A stretch of 64,000 nucleotides of DNA from positions 1-64,000 of the forward strand of contig CAYTLW010000007.1 of NCBI GenBank assembly GCA_964438735.1, written 5' to 3'. Made by a program: the position numbers and the translations under genes. Positions within the stretch are counted from its first letter, which is position 1, and the number at the start of each line of letters is the position of its first letter. This stretch comes from CAYTLW01 sp964438735. GTDB taxonomy: Bacteria; Myxococcota_A; UBA9042. Under the pieces are notes generated by a model, which did not search any database, had not been told where the DNA came from, and saw only the letters and a list, made by a program, of their open reading frames with translations. Of the stretch, positions 1 through 8,660 are shown piece by piece.

Positions 1-49
1 ATAGCTTCGCCGCCTCTGGCGGCGGGCGTCCGGCGTTCGCCGACCGCCG

Positions 50-101
50 ATGAGTTGCCCGTTTCATTCGGCGCCCTCGGCGGAGCCGGTGGGCAACTCA
101 T
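50..101 (-). terminator. Stem-loop at the rnj 3' end (possible terminator)
   Basis: A perfect 11-bp inverted repeat (ATGAGTTGCCC / GGGCAACTCAT at 50-60 and 91-101) overlaps the RNase J stop codon. The loop is GC-rich and can itself pair. No T-run follows on the minus strand, so intrinsic termination is doubtful; the structure may instead protect the mRNA 3' end. A second short hairpin (7-bp stem, TCT loop) lies at 8-24. Confidence 0.4.
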
Positions 102-1750
102 CCGTCGACGAACGTCAGCACCTCGGGCCGCTGCCGGCTGATCGCCTTGACGTAGCGCCGGCTGCGCTGGCGCAGGATCGTGGCGATGGACTCTTCGTCC
201 TGCACACGCGCCATGGACCTCAACGCGCGCTCCAGCGTCGCCTGCAAATCGGCCACGCCGTCGCCCTCGCCGAATACCACGCCCTGGGCCTGCACGGCCA
301 CCTGCCACGAACCGCCCCGTCTCGTGGCCACCACCGCCAGCACACCCTGCCAGGAGAGCGCACGCCGCTGTCGCAACCCGGCAGTCGCCTCGTCGCCGAT
401 CACCTCGCCCACCGCGTACCATGGCCGCCAGGGCATCGTCTCGGCGATGGAAAAGCCGCCCGACGACACGACCAGGCGCTGCCCGTTACGGGCCAGCAAC
501 GTCTCCGACACGCCGTGCTCCCGGGCCAGCGCGGCGTGGCGCAACATGAACTCGACGGTGCCATGTAGCGGCAGGAAGAAGCGCGGTCGCAGCCAGCTCA
601 GCATGGTCCGCAGCTCCTCTTCGGCGGCATGTCCCGAACCGTGAATCGCCGGATTCAAACCGCCGTGGATCACTCGGGCGCCGGCCCGCAGGAAGTCGTC
701 GGAGAGCTGGCGAACCTCGACTTCGTTGCCTGGGATGGCGCGCGCGCTGAGCACCAACGTATCGTCCGGCCGGATTTGGATCGTGGGGTGCTCGCCGAGC
801 GCGATTCGGCGCAGCGCACCGCGTCGCTCGCCTTGAGAGCCGGTGCACAGGATCACCAACCGCTCGTCGTCGACCCGTGCGCTGGGCAGGTGGTCGGCAT
901 CGCGGACCTGGCCCACATTCAGGTCGGCATGTTTGCGCGCAACCTCCAGATAGCGCTGCATCGAGCGCCCGGCGGTCGCCACCTTGCGACCGGCGGCGCG
1001 TGCAGCCCTGAGGACCGCTGCACCGCGTGCGACGTTGGACGAGAACATGCCCACAAGTACGCGACCGGGAGCCGCCTTGATGACGTCGCCGATGGCCCGC
1101 GCTACCTCCGCCTCCGACCGCGTATGCCCGGATACCGTGGCATTGGTCGAGTCGGACATCATCAGCAGCACACCATCATCACCCAGAGCACGCAGGCCAG
1201 ACTCGTCGCTGGGCGTGCCGTGGGCCGGATTGGGATCGAGACGGAAGTCGCCGGTGTGCACCACGCGACCGGCCGGCGTGTCGATGGCCAGGGCGAATGC
1301 GTCCGGGATCGAGTGGGTCACCTGGAAGAACTGCACTGCCAGCGCCCCGATGACCACCCGTTGGCGAGCCTCGATGCGGTGCAGTCCGCCGGCCGCCTCG
1401 ACTTTCGCGTAGGACAACTTGTCTGCCAGCAGGCCCAGGGTGAACCGACTGCCGTAGACGGGCGCGTCCACGTGGCGCAACAGCCAGGGCAGGGCGCCGA
1501 TGTGGTCTTCGTGGCCGTGGGTCAACACGATGGCACGCAAACGACCGCGGTGGGCCAGGAGGAGGTCGAAGTCAGGCAGCACGGAGGCCACACCCGGCTC
1601 TCGCTTGCCGGGCACCATGGCGCCGCAGTCGACCAGGATCATGTCTTCGCCGACGCCGATCAGCATGCAGTTCATGCCGATGGCGCCGAGCCCGCCCACG
1701 GGCAGGATCGTGACCTCAGGCGTCGACAGGGCGTCGCCGGACATCGCCAT
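98..1750 (-). CDS. rnj: Ribonuclease J
   Basis: The 550-residue product matches the size and layout of RNase J, the metallo-beta-lactamase/beta-CASP endo- and 5'-3' exoribonuclease that matures and degrades mRNA and rRNA in the cytoplasm. The zinc motif THGHEDH is at residues 77-83 (His78, His80, Asp82, His83). Further metal ligands are His146 in THSIPD and Asp168 in HTGDFRLD. The beta-CASP segment follows, and the LPLHGT motif sits in the C-terminal third of the catalytic region. The ATG at 1750 leaves the usual short lead-in to the first beta strand (VTILPVGGLGAIGMNC). The gene lies 25 bp downstream of the ftsB-like gene on the same strand, so co-transcription is likely. The family call is secure; processing targets cannot be inferred. 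Confidence 0.93.
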   Translation of the reverse strand: MAMSGDALSTPEVTILPVGGLGAIGMNCMLIGVGEDMILVDCGAMVPGKREPGVASVLPDFDLLLAHRGRLRAIVLTHGHEDHIGALPWLLRHVDAPVYGSRFTLGLLADKLSYAKVEAAGGLHRIEARQRVVIGALAVQFFQVTHSIPDAFALAIDTPAGRVVHTGDFRLDPNPAHGTPSDESGLRALGDDGVLLMMSDSTNATVSGHTRSEAEVARAIGDVIKAAPGRVLVGMFSSNVARGAAVLRAARAAGRKVATAGRSMQRYLEVARKHADLNVGQVRDADHLPSARVDDERLVILCTGSQGERRGALRRIALGEHPTIQIRPDDTLVLSARAIPGNEVEVRQLSDDFLRAGARVIHGGLNPAIHGSGHAAEEELRTMLSWLRPRFFLPLHGTVEFMLRHAALAREHGVSETLLARNGQRLVVSSGGFSIAETMPWRPWYAVGEVIGDEATAGLRQRRALSWQGVLAVVATRRGGSWQVAVQAQGVVFGEGDGVADLQATLERALRSMARVQDEESIATILRQRSRRYVKAISRQRPEVLTFVDG

Positions 1751-1775
1751 GGCCTCCGCAGACGTCCGCGACGTC

Positions 1776-2261
1776 CTACTTGAAACGCACGAAGCGCTCG
1801 TTGGGGCGCAGCATGCCGAGCTCTTCGCGGATCACCGAAATGCGGACCTCGCGGCGGCGATCGAATGCGTCGAGTTCAGATTGCAGCCGAACGGTGTGCG
1901 CCTGCTCCTCGGTCAGCTGCTGGCGCAAGCGCGACAGCTCCGTCGTCCGATCCTCGCAGGGTCCGTCGATCGTGTAGGCCCGCGCCAGGCCCCACACAGA
2001 GACCACTGCATAGAGGATGAGGAACGCGGCGACGAACGAGCGTCTTGCGACGCTGCCATCCAGCCGCCAGTCGATCTGCAGGCCCAGTCGGCTGGGATCC
2101 AGACGGGGCAGGCGCATGGACCCGACCCGCGCCAGCCAGCGGCCGAAGCGGGCCACGAAGGTCTGGTCGCGTTCCATGGTGGAAGCAGCACTCGGCTTCG
2201 GCGGCAATTCCAGCGGTGCCGTCGGGCGAAGATCCCCGTCATCTGGTGACGTGTTGTCCAT
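1776..2261 (-). CDS. FtsB/DivIC-like septum formation initiator protein
   Basis: The product (161 residues from this start) has a basic and polar N-terminal cytoplasmic stretch and one transmembrane helix (FLILYAVVSVWGLARAY). A periplasmic heptad-like coiled coil follows (TELSRLRQQLTEEQ...), ending in REELGMLRPNE, close to the REELGY-type ending of FtsB/DivIC proteins. These small bitopic proteins bridge FtsL and FtsQ in the divisome. The usual length is about 100 residues, so the N-terminal tail is long. I chose the ATG at 2261 because AAGGAG lies 11 bases upstream; an ATG at 2297 is also open but has no good ribosome-binding site. The gene sits between the GAF kinase and rnj, all on the minus strand. 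Confidence 0.72.
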   Translation of the reverse strand: MDNTSPDDGDLRPTAPLELPPKPSAASTMERDQTFVARFGRWLARVGSMRLPRLDPSRLGLQIDWRLDGSVARRSFVAAFLILYAVVSVWGLARAYTIDGPCEDRTTELSRLRQQLTEEQAHTVRLQSELDAFDRRREVRISVIREELGMLRPNERFVRFK

Positions 2262-2380
2262 GCCCGGCGGCGCTCCTTCGGCAGACTGCTCCCCCATCCT
2301 GGCAGGCTTGCATGGGCCGGCCGCGGGTCAAGTTTTCGCAGTCCCGAAAGCCAGGTGGGACAGGTTGCAAAGACCGCTAT

Positions 2381-4207
2381 TCAGCGAGATGCGCCGCGCG
2401 TCTCGCGGGCGATCCGGATCTCGAACGTGGCACCACCGCCCGGCGTATCGCGGTAATGCACACCGCCGCCGTGAACTTCGGCGAACTGCTTGACCATCGC
2501 CAGACCCAGGCCGGTGCCGTCCTTCTTGCCAGCGGTCGCGAAAGCTTCGAAGAGTCGATGTTGGAACTCGACTGGAACGCCGGGGCCCGTATCGGAGAAG
2601 GTCAGCACGAGATCATCGCCTTCCTCGTCGAGTACGAAGCAGAATCGTCGTGGATGGTCTTCGGGCTGCTCCAACAGGGCATCGCGGGCGTTTCGGGCCA
2701 GGTTCTGCACCACGCGAAGCAGCTTCATGCGGTCGAAACGCGCCACGCCTCGGTAGTTGGCCCGCACTTCCCAGTCCAGCCCCGTGTCGCGATACATCTG
2801 GCCGATGAGCTCGCGCGTCTCCTCGGCGAAGTCGTTGACCAGCACCCGCTGGACGAAGACATCGCTGGCGCCGCGGGCAAATGCCAGGACGTCGCGGGAC
2901 ATCTGCGAGACCCGGCGGATCTGTCGCAGCACCGTGGTCGCCAGCTTGGTGCGCTCCTCCGGATCGTCGCAATCGGCCATCATCTGGGCATAGCCCGAAG
3001 CGATGGTCATCGGCGTCTTGAAGTCGTGCAGGATGCCGGCGATGGCGCTGCCGATGGAGTTGAGGCGTTCCTCGCGCTCGTCGCGTTCGCGGGCGATTCG
3101 TTGCGCGACCAGTCGGGACGCGTGGGCGCCGAGCAAGCTGATCAATTTGGCGTCGCCAGCGTCGAATTGCCGACGGGGTACCGGCTGGCCGAACAGGCAC
3201 AGGGCGCCGAGGATGCGATCGTCGGCCCGCAGCGGGATGCATAGACCCGAATTGGGCTGCAGCGGCAGGGACTCCTCGTCCGCCAGTCGCAGACGCAGCA
3301 GGTCGTCCAGCCCCGCCACGTCGATCTCCTTGCGGCTCTGGATCGCCTTGCCGGCAAAACCGATGGGACGCTCGGCGCGGATCGGTTCGATCCCGGCGCC
3401 CATGTCGCCCAACCGGTGGATCACCATGGAGCCGTCATTGCCGACCAGGGCAAGCTCCAGCGCGGCGCAGGGCAGGATGTCGCCAATCCGCTGCAGCAGC
3501 GTCTCGATGGCTTCGTCGAGGTCAGCTGCCTCGCTCATCTCTCGTTCGATGGTGTGCAGCAGGTCGATCTCGCGGACCCGCTCCTGCAAGGCACGTTGGG
3601 CGTCCAGGAGCTCCAGGTTGCGCGTCAGCAGCGCGTTGTACAGGCGCGCATTGACGATGGAGATCGCCGCCATCGCCATGATGGTGCGCAACATCATGGC
3701 GTCGTCGACAGTGAAGTAGCCGGTGCGTTTGTTGAGCACCTGGGCCACGCCCATGATGTCGCCGGCCCGGTTGCGGATCGGCAAGCAGAGCAATGACCTG
3801 GTCCGGTAGTTGTTCTGCTGATCCCATGCCGGGTCAAAGCGCGGGTCCTGGTAGGCATCCTTGACGTTGACCTGGCGGCCCGTCTCCGCCACCCAGCCAG
3901 CGATACCCTCGCCCACCTTCATGCGGATCTCGTGGATCTCATCGCCCAGGGCGACCTTCGACCAGAGATAGGTGGCGTCATCAGAGAGCAGGAAGAGGGT
4001 CGAGCGCTCGGCATCGAGCAGGTCTGTCAGGCCGTGCATGATCAATTCGAGCAGCTCTTCGAGCGTCAACTGAGCCGACAGGTGGCTGGCGATGCGCAAC
4101 ACGTGGCCGAGCCGCGGGTCGCGGTCGTGACTTCGCTCGAGGAACTCCCCGGTTGAGGAGAGGGTCAACGGCCTGCTTTTTCGACGACCTGCCATGCACG
4201 CATCCAT
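2381..4207 (-). CDS. GAF-GAF sensor histidine kinase
   Basis: A 608-residue cytoplasmic sensor kinase with no signal peptide or transmembrane segment. Two GAF domains occupy roughly residues 35-190 and 220-375. A dimerisation/phosphoacceptor helix follows, with the H-box LHDFKTPM (His394), then an HATPase domain (about 490-600) with DTGPGVP and the GTGLGLAMVKQ G2 box. GAF domains bind small ligands or haem; the ligand here is unknown. No response regulator is adjacent, so its partner must be elsewhere. The gene is 120 bp upstream of the ftsB-like start and may head a three-gene transcript with ftsB and rnj. An alternative start is Met5. Confidence 0.88.
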   Translation of the reverse strand: MDACMAGRRKSRPLTLSSTGEFLERSHDRDPRLGHVLRIASHLSAQLTLEELLELIMHGLTDLLDAERSTLFLLSDDATYLWSKVALGDEIHEIRMKVGEGIAGWVAETGRQVNVKDAYQDPRFDPAWDQQNNYRTRSLLCLPIRNRAGDIMGVAQVLNKRTGYFTVDDAMMLRTIMAMAAISIVNARLYNALLTRNLELLDAQRALQERVREIDLLHTIEREMSEAADLDEAIETLLQRIGDILPCAALELALVGNDGSMVIHRLGDMGAGIEPIRAERPIGFAGKAIQSRKEIDVAGLDDLLRLRLADEESLPLQPNSGLCIPLRADDRILGALCLFGQPVPRRQFDAGDAKLISLLGAHASRLVAQRIARERDEREERLNSIGSAIAGILHDFKTPMTIASGYAQMMADCDDPEERTKLATTVLRQIRRVSQMSRDVLAFARGASDVFVQRVLVNDFAEETRELIGQMYRDTGLDWEVRANYRGVARFDRMKLLRVVQNLARNARDALLEQPEDHPRRFCFVLDEEGDDLVLTFSDTGPGVPVEFQHRLFEAFATAGKKDGTGLGLAMVKQFAEVHGGGVHYRDTPGGGATFEIRIARETRGASR

Positions 4208-4354
4208 CGATGGTCTGGCGCAACGATAGTCGAACTCGGCCGGCTTGGAAACGCGAACACCCGGTGGCCGATCGAGGCCCCAGACAGGACCGACCCACAG
4301 CCTCGATCGCTTGAGTCGGGACCGCGCTCATGGCACCTTGGGCCGGCGGCGCCG

Positions 4355-5221
4355 ATGCGGGCCGCGAAGCCGTTGGAGGAACGTCTGAAGCAGAAGGGCC
4401 CGAAGCAGCAAAGCCCGACACGTGGCGGTCAGCGCGGCGGGGAGCAACGCTCGCGCGCACCGGCCAGGGGCGTCGATCGCGAGCTGGTGGGTCGGAGCTA
4501 CGAGACGGGCACCGCCTTGCGTTCACCCCGCGCCGGCGAGCGAGACGCCGATCCTTCGACGGCCCCGGTCGAGAGCACGCTGACCACGGCCGCCCGTTCG
4601 CTGCACGTGCGTCACGGCGAGCAGATCTCTGAGGGTGCGGCCCGTCACGGAGTGCCTGAAGAGGCCGCCGCAGCGGTGGTATTGGCAGAGACGGCCAACC
4701 TGCCGGGACTGCACGACGAGCAGATGCCCATTCGTTTCGAGCCCTATGCATTCTACCAGCGCACGGGGACCTGGCTGGTCGCCACGCACAAGGATCAGGA
4801 AGCGGAGTACCGGGTCTTTCGCGAGGCCGCAGCGCTGGAGCCGGAGGCGGCCCACGAGTCGCTGCGCATGGGCGTGGCCCAGCTCTCGGGCGCCGAGGCG
4901 GGCGCGGCTGGTTTCGAGTCGGCACAGGCCATGTTCGCCGGATTGGACGGCTCTCAGGCGGCCCAGATCGACGGCATGTTCAACCTGATTGGCCAGGATC
5001 TGGGCCTGCGAGAGGCCATGGGTCAGGCCGACTGGCAGCGGGTCGCGGAGTTGCGAGCCGGTCCGGGCTATGGCGCCCTGGGATACGACGATGCCCTGGC
5101 TGCCAACGCGGCCGCTTATGGTCGCGCCATGGGCAAACCAGGGTACGGCGGCGGCGACGATGACGACGACAAGGACAAGCCCAAGCGCAAGCGTGCGCGG
5201 CGGCGGCGGACCGAGACTTGA
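4355..5221 (+). CDS. N-acetylmuramidase-domain protein (PF11860-like)
   Basis: A 288-residue protein whose middle (about residues 85-270) follows the pattern of the N-acetylmuramidase domain found in phage endolysins and bacterial autolysins. It shows a conserved Glu at about 112 (VLAETAN), the IRFEPYAFY stretch corresponding to the family's ILFERHxFY, an ESLRMGVAQL segment like the family's SxSWGxxQI, and GYGALGYDDALAANAAAYG at the end. The N-terminal 60 residues are basic and low in complexity; the last 15 residues are Asp-rich, then Lys/Arg-rich. No signal peptide is visible, so export would need lysis, a holin or a contractile injection device. The SLRMGVAQ segment departs from the usual W-G, so activity is uncertain. 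The gene is convergent with the exchanger gene, 37 bp away. Confidence 0.6.
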   Translation: MRAAKPLEERLKQKGPKQQSPTRGGQRGGEQRSRAPARGVDRELVGRSYETGTALRSPRAGERDADPSTAPVESTLTTAARSLHVRHGEQISEGAARHGVPEEAAAAVVLAETANLPGLHDEQMPIRFEPYAFYQRTGTWLVATHKDQEAEYRVFREAAALEPEAAHESLRMGVAQLSGAEAGAAGFESAQAMFAGLDGSQAAQIDGMFNLIGQDLGLREAMGQADWQRVAELRAGPGYGALGYDDALAANAAAYGRAMGKPGYGGGDDDDDKDKPKRKRARRRRTET

Positions 5222-5258
5222 GCCGAGCGTCGCGTTTGTCTCCACTTGCTCTCAATCA

Positions 5259-6428
5259 TCAGACGACGCGTAGCACCTGCACGGCCAGGTAGCCCACGAA
5301 GCACACCAGCATGCCGATGCCGTCGATCCGGCGCAGGCGCTGTCGCAGCCAGACGAGCCACCACAGGCCCACGGCCGTGGCGACCATGACGGCGTAGTCG
5401 AAGCGCAAAAGCTCCGGGGCCACGGGCAGCGGTACCACCACCGAGGTCAGGCCGACGATGCACAGCACGTTGAAGATGTTGGAGCCGACCACGTTGCCGA
5501 TGGCCAGGTCGGCCTCGCCCTTGGCCGAAGCCATCATGGAAGTAACGGCTTCGGGCAGCGATGTACCGGCTGCGACGACGGTGAGGCCGATCACCGCCTC
5601 CGAGACACCGATCCAGCGCGCGATGCCGACGGCCCCCTGAACCAGGCAATCGGCGCTCAGCAGGATGGCACCGATGCCCACCACGGTCAGGGCCAGGTCG
5701 AGCAGCACATTCGTCTTGCCGCGGGCTGCCGCAGCTGTGAGCGCCAGAACGCCGAAGAGGCAGGCGATCAGCAGCGCGCCCTGCAGGGTCGGATAGTGCC
5801 CTTCGCTGAGGCTGGCGGCCAGCAACAGGACGCTGGCTGCGATCATCACCAGATCTGCCGCGCCGGGCCCGGATTCGGCCTCTTCCGGCGAGGCGGCCGC
5901 GGCGTCCGCTTGTGCCTGGTCTTCGCCCTCGCCAGCTTCGCGCGCCGCCTCGATGGCAGCTCTCTGTGCCCGGCCATCGCGTCGGGCCCGCCGGATGGTC
6001 CAGCCCAGGTACGTCGCCAACAGGGTGCAGAAGAGCAACCCCGTCGGGCCGCCGATGACCCCTCCCACGGACACGATGACCAGCAGCACGCAAGCCGAGG
6101 CCATCACCGGCATGTCGAAGTGAATCAACTGCCGCTGCACCACCAGCGGCTTCAGCGTCGCCGCCAGCCCCAGCACCAGCAGGATGTTGAAGATGTTGGA
6201 GCCGACCACGTTGCCCAGCGCCAACGGCGCCGCATCTGACAGTCCGCTGGTCATGCTGACGGCGAGTTCGGGCGCCGAAGTGCCGAAGGATACGACCGTC
6301 AAGCCAATGACCAGCGAGGAGACACCGAGGCTGCGGGCGGTGGCAGAAGCGCCTCGGACCAGCGCATCCCCGCCCACGAGCAAGGCAAACAGACCGGACA
6401 GGAAGAGCGCGATATCGAGTCCGGGCAT
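5259..6428 (-). CDS. Na+/Ca2+ exchanger of the CaCA family (YrbG-like)
   Basis: A 389-residue polytopic membrane protein with the two inverted alpha-repeats of the Ca2+:cation antiporter superfamily. The first repeat carries VSFGTSAPELAVSM and the second VAAGTSLPEAVTSM, the G(T)SxPE motifs that form the ion-binding site. Each is followed by a GNVVGSNIFN motif. About ten hydrophobic helices are visible, with an acidic Ala/Glu-rich cytoplasmic loop between the halves. The ATG at 6428 (MPGLDIALFLSG) starts directly before the first helix; a longer reading frame to 6479 adds 17 polar residues unlike the family. It exchanges Na+ or H+ for Ca2+ at the inner membrane. Confidence 0.9.
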   Translation of the reverse strand: MPGLDIALFLSGLFALLVGGDALVRGASATARSLGVSSLVIGLTVVSFGTSAPELAVSMTSGLSDAAPLALGNVVGSNIFNILLVLGLAATLKPLVVQRQLIHFDMPVMASACVLLVIVSVGGVIGGPTGLLFCTLLATYLGWTIRRARRDGRAQRAAIEAAREAGEGEDQAQADAAAASPEEAESGPGAADLVMIAASVLLLAASLSEGHYPTLQGALLIACLFGVLALTAAAARGKTNVLLDLALTVVGIGAILLSADCLVQGAVGIARWIGVSEAVIGLTVVAAGTSLPEAVTSMMASAKGEADLAIGNVVGSNIFNVLCIVGLTSVVVPLPVAPELLRFDYAVMVATAVGLWWLVWLRQRLRRIDGIGMLVCFVGYLAVQVLRVV

Positions 6429-6543
6429 CGAGGGCGTCCGGCGGTTCAGTGGTGACCGCTGATGCCCACCATAAACCACGACAGCGACCGGCGACAGAAG
6501 ACCGCTTGTGCCCTCAGACCCGTAGACGGCGCCGCGACAGGAC

Positions 6544-8343
6544 TCAGTCGTCGCCCGACAGGACTGCCAGGAAGGCGCTCTGCGGAATCGACACCGACCC
6601 CACCTGCTTCATGCGCAGTTTGCCGCGCTTCTGCCGCTGTAGGAGCTTCCTTTTGCGGCTGATGTCACCGCCATAACACTTGGCGGTGACGTCCTTGCGC
6701 ATGGCGCGCACGGTCTCGCGGGCGATGACTCTGGAGCCGAGGGCGGCCTGGATGGGCACTTCGAACTGCTGCCGGGGGATCAGCTTGACCAGCTTGCTGA
6801 TGAGCAACTTGCCGCGCTCGTGCGCCTTGTCTTGGTGTACCACCAGGCTGAGCGCGTCCACCGGGTCGCCGTTGACCAGCACGTCCAGCCTGACGAGTGG
6901 CCCCGGGCGGAAGCCGATCAGGTCGTAGTCCAGGCTGCCGTAGCCGCGGGTGACCGTCTTCAGTTTGTCGAAGAAGTCGTAGATGATCTCGGCCAACGGG
7001 AGCTCATATTCCAGCACAACGCGCCGCTCGGAGAGGTAGCGAAGGTCGCGCTGAATGCCGCGCCGCTCTGTGCACAGGCGAACAACGGCACCGATGCAGC
7101 TTGCCGGCAGGTGGAGCGTGGCCGCGACCCAGGGTTCGGACGTGGCGGCGATCTTGCCTGTTGGTGGCATGTCGCCCGGGTTGGCCACGTGGACCTCGCT
7201 GCCATCCTTGCAGGTCACCTGGTAGACGACGCCCGGCGCTGTGGTCACCAGATCCAGGTCGTACTCACGCTCCAGGCGCTGCTGGATCACCTCCATGTGC
7301 AGCATTCCGAGAAAACCGCAGCGATAGCCGAAGCCGAGCGCGCCGGAGGTCTCCGGTTCGGCCGAGAAGCTGGCGTCGTTGAGAGCCAGCCGGGCCAGGG
7401 CGTCGCGCAGTGACGCGTAGTCGTCCGCGTCCACCGGGTAGATGCCGCAGTAGACCATCTGCTGGACGCGCTTGAAGCCGGGCAGGGCCGCCTCGGCGCG
7501 GCGCTTTTGATGGGTGATGGTATCGCCGATGAGTACGTCGCCGATGCGTTTGATGCCGCAGACCAGCACCCCCACCTCGCCGGCATGTAGCGCCTCAATG
7601 GTCTCTTCGGTCGGCGTGCGGACCCGCAATTCCTGCACGTCGTAGTCGCCGCCGCCGGCCATGAAGCGCACCTTGTCGCCCTTGCGCAGGGAGCCCTCGA
7701 AGACCCGAATCTGCATCAGCACGCCGCGATATGGGTCGTACTGGGAGTCGAAGACCATGGCCTGTAACGGCGCTTCGGCGTCCCCGGCTGGCGGAGGCAC
7801 CTGCTCCACCACGGCCTCCAGCACTTCGTCGATGCCCAGGCCTTCCTTGGCTGAGGCCATGACCGCGCCGGAGATGTCGATGCCAATGCCCTCCTCGATC
7901 TCGCGCAGAACGTCGTCCGGCCGAGCGGCGGGCAGGTCGATCTTGTTGAGCACAGGCACGAGCGCCAGGTCGCCCTCGATGGCCATGTACACGTTGGCCA
8001 GCGTCTGGGCCTCCACGCCCTGCGCGGCGTCGACGACCACCAGCGCACCCTCACAGGCAGCCAACGAACGCGACACCTCGTACCCAAAGTCCACATGGCC
8101 CGGCGTATCGATCAGGTGCAGCGTGTACTCATGGCCATCGCGCGCCTGATAGCGCAGGCGCACCGCCTGGCTCTTGATGGTGATGCCCCGCTCCCGCTCC
8201 AGGTCCATGGAGTCCAGAAACTGGGCCTGCATCTGCCGCGCCGTCACCGCGTTGGTCAACTCCAGGATCCGATCGGCCAGCGTCGACTTGCCATGGTCGA
8301 TGTGGGCGATGATGGAGAAGTTGCGGATCCGCCGGTCGCTCAT
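6544..8343 (-). CDS. lepA: Elongation factor 4 (LepA GTPase)
   Basis: A 599-residue translational GTPase of exactly the usual LepA length. The G1 motif AHIDHGKST lies near the N-terminus, followed by DTPGHVDF (G3) and NKIDLP (G4), then EF-G-like domains II, III and V. The LepA-specific C-terminal domain includes DLIGFRPGPLV and ends with a Lys-rich segment. LepA binds the ribosome and influences initiation and back-translocation. The start at 8343 (MSDRRIRNFSII) is supported by AAGGA 5-6 bases upstream; 55 extra in-frame codons upstream are not LepA-like. The first intergenic repeat copy overlaps this ribosome-binding site. Confidence 0.97.
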   Translation of the reverse strand: MSDRRIRNFSIIAHIDHGKSTLADRILELTNAVTARQMQAQFLDSMDLERERGITIKSQAVRLRYQARDGHEYTLHLIDTPGHVDFGYEVSRSLAACEGALVVVDAAQGVEAQTLANVYMAIEGDLALVPVLNKIDLPAARPDDVLREIEEGIGIDISGAVMASAKEGLGIDEVLEAVVEQVPPPAGDAEAPLQAMVFDSQYDPYRGVLMQIRVFEGSLRKGDKVRFMAGGGDYDVQELRVRTPTEETIEALHAGEVGVLVCGIKRIGDVLIGDTITHQKRRAEAALPGFKRVQQMVYCGIYPVDADDYASLRDALARLALNDASFSAEPETSGALGFGYRCGFLGMLHMEVIQQRLEREYDLDLVTTAPGVVYQVTCKDGSEVHVANPGDMPPTGKIAATSEPWVAATLHLPASCIGAVVRLCTERRGIQRDLRYLSERRVVLEYELPLAEIIYDFFDKLKTVTRGYGSLDYDLIGFRPGPLVRLDVLVNGDPVDALSLVVHQDKAHERGKLLISKLVKLIPRQQFEVPIQAALGSRVIARETVRAMRKDVTAKCYGGDISRKRKLLQRQKRGKLRMKQVGSVSIPQSAFLAVLSGDD

Positions 8344-8416
8344 GCTGTCCTTATGCAGTGGGAGAGCCGGGAAGATCACACTTTTCCCGGCTTGGGGCAG
8401 AGCCCCAGCCCCCCAA
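8344..8416 (+). repeat. Multi-hairpin intergenic repeat, copy 1
   Basis: About 73 bp starting gctgtcc-ttATGCAGTGGG. A long hairpin follows (AGCCGGGAA, loop including TCACAC, then TTCCCGGCTT), then a G/C-rich hairpin (GGGGCAGAGCCCCAGCCCCCC). It is the same element as copies at 8531-8604 and, inverted, 11703-11777. It directly abuts the lepA start and includes its ribosome-binding site on the minus strand. Confidence 0.8.
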
Positions 8417-8450
8417 AGACGAAGCGGAGGGTGCGGTTGTGGTTGGGGTG

Positions 8451-8491
8451 TGTCAACGAGAACGGCTACCAAAAACGCGAAAGACTGGTAG
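8451..8491 (-). promoter_or_regulatory. Candidate lepA promoter element and inverted repeat
   Basis: Reading on the minus strand, an exact TTGACA (8451-8456) lies about 110 bp upstream of lepA, but no good -10 follows at 17 bp. Just upstream is an inverted repeat, CTACCA-N14-TGGTAG (8466-8471 and 8486-8491), which could be an operator or a hairpin. This is a weak call. Confidence 0.25.
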
Positions 8492-8530
8492 TCGGAAGAG
8501 CAGTTCACAGCAAGCCAGGGGCAGCGGAAC

Positions 8531-8604
8531 GCTGTCCCTATGCAGTGGGAAAGTCGGGAAAATCACACTTTTCCCGACTTGGGGCCGAGCCCGGGCCCCC
8601 AAAA
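8531..8604 (+). repeat. Multi-hairpin intergenic repeat, copy 2
   Basis: This copy has the clearest structure. GGGCAGCG/CGCTGTCCC forms a first small hairpin just upstream (about 8518-8539). AAGTCGGGAAAA-TCACAC-TTTTCCCGACTT is a perfect 12-bp stem with a 6-base loop, and GGGGCCGAGCCCGGGCCCCC closes the element. Its right end touches the T-run of the MC1 terminator. Confidence 0.82.
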
Positions 8605-8640
8605 GAGAAGGGCCCCGCGCAACAACGCGCGAGGCCCCTC
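8601..8640 (-). terminator. Intrinsic terminator of the MC1 gene
   Basis: On the minus strand a 14-bp GC-rich stem (GAGGGGCCTCGCGC pairing with GCGCGGGGCCCTTC, two G-U pairs) with a GTTGTT loop is followed by TCTTTT. It lies 20 bp after the MC1 stop codon and is a good factor-independent terminator, so MC1 is probably monocistronic and separate from lepA. Confidence 0.85.
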
Positions 8641-8660
8641 GTTCTGCTCGTGGGAGCGGT

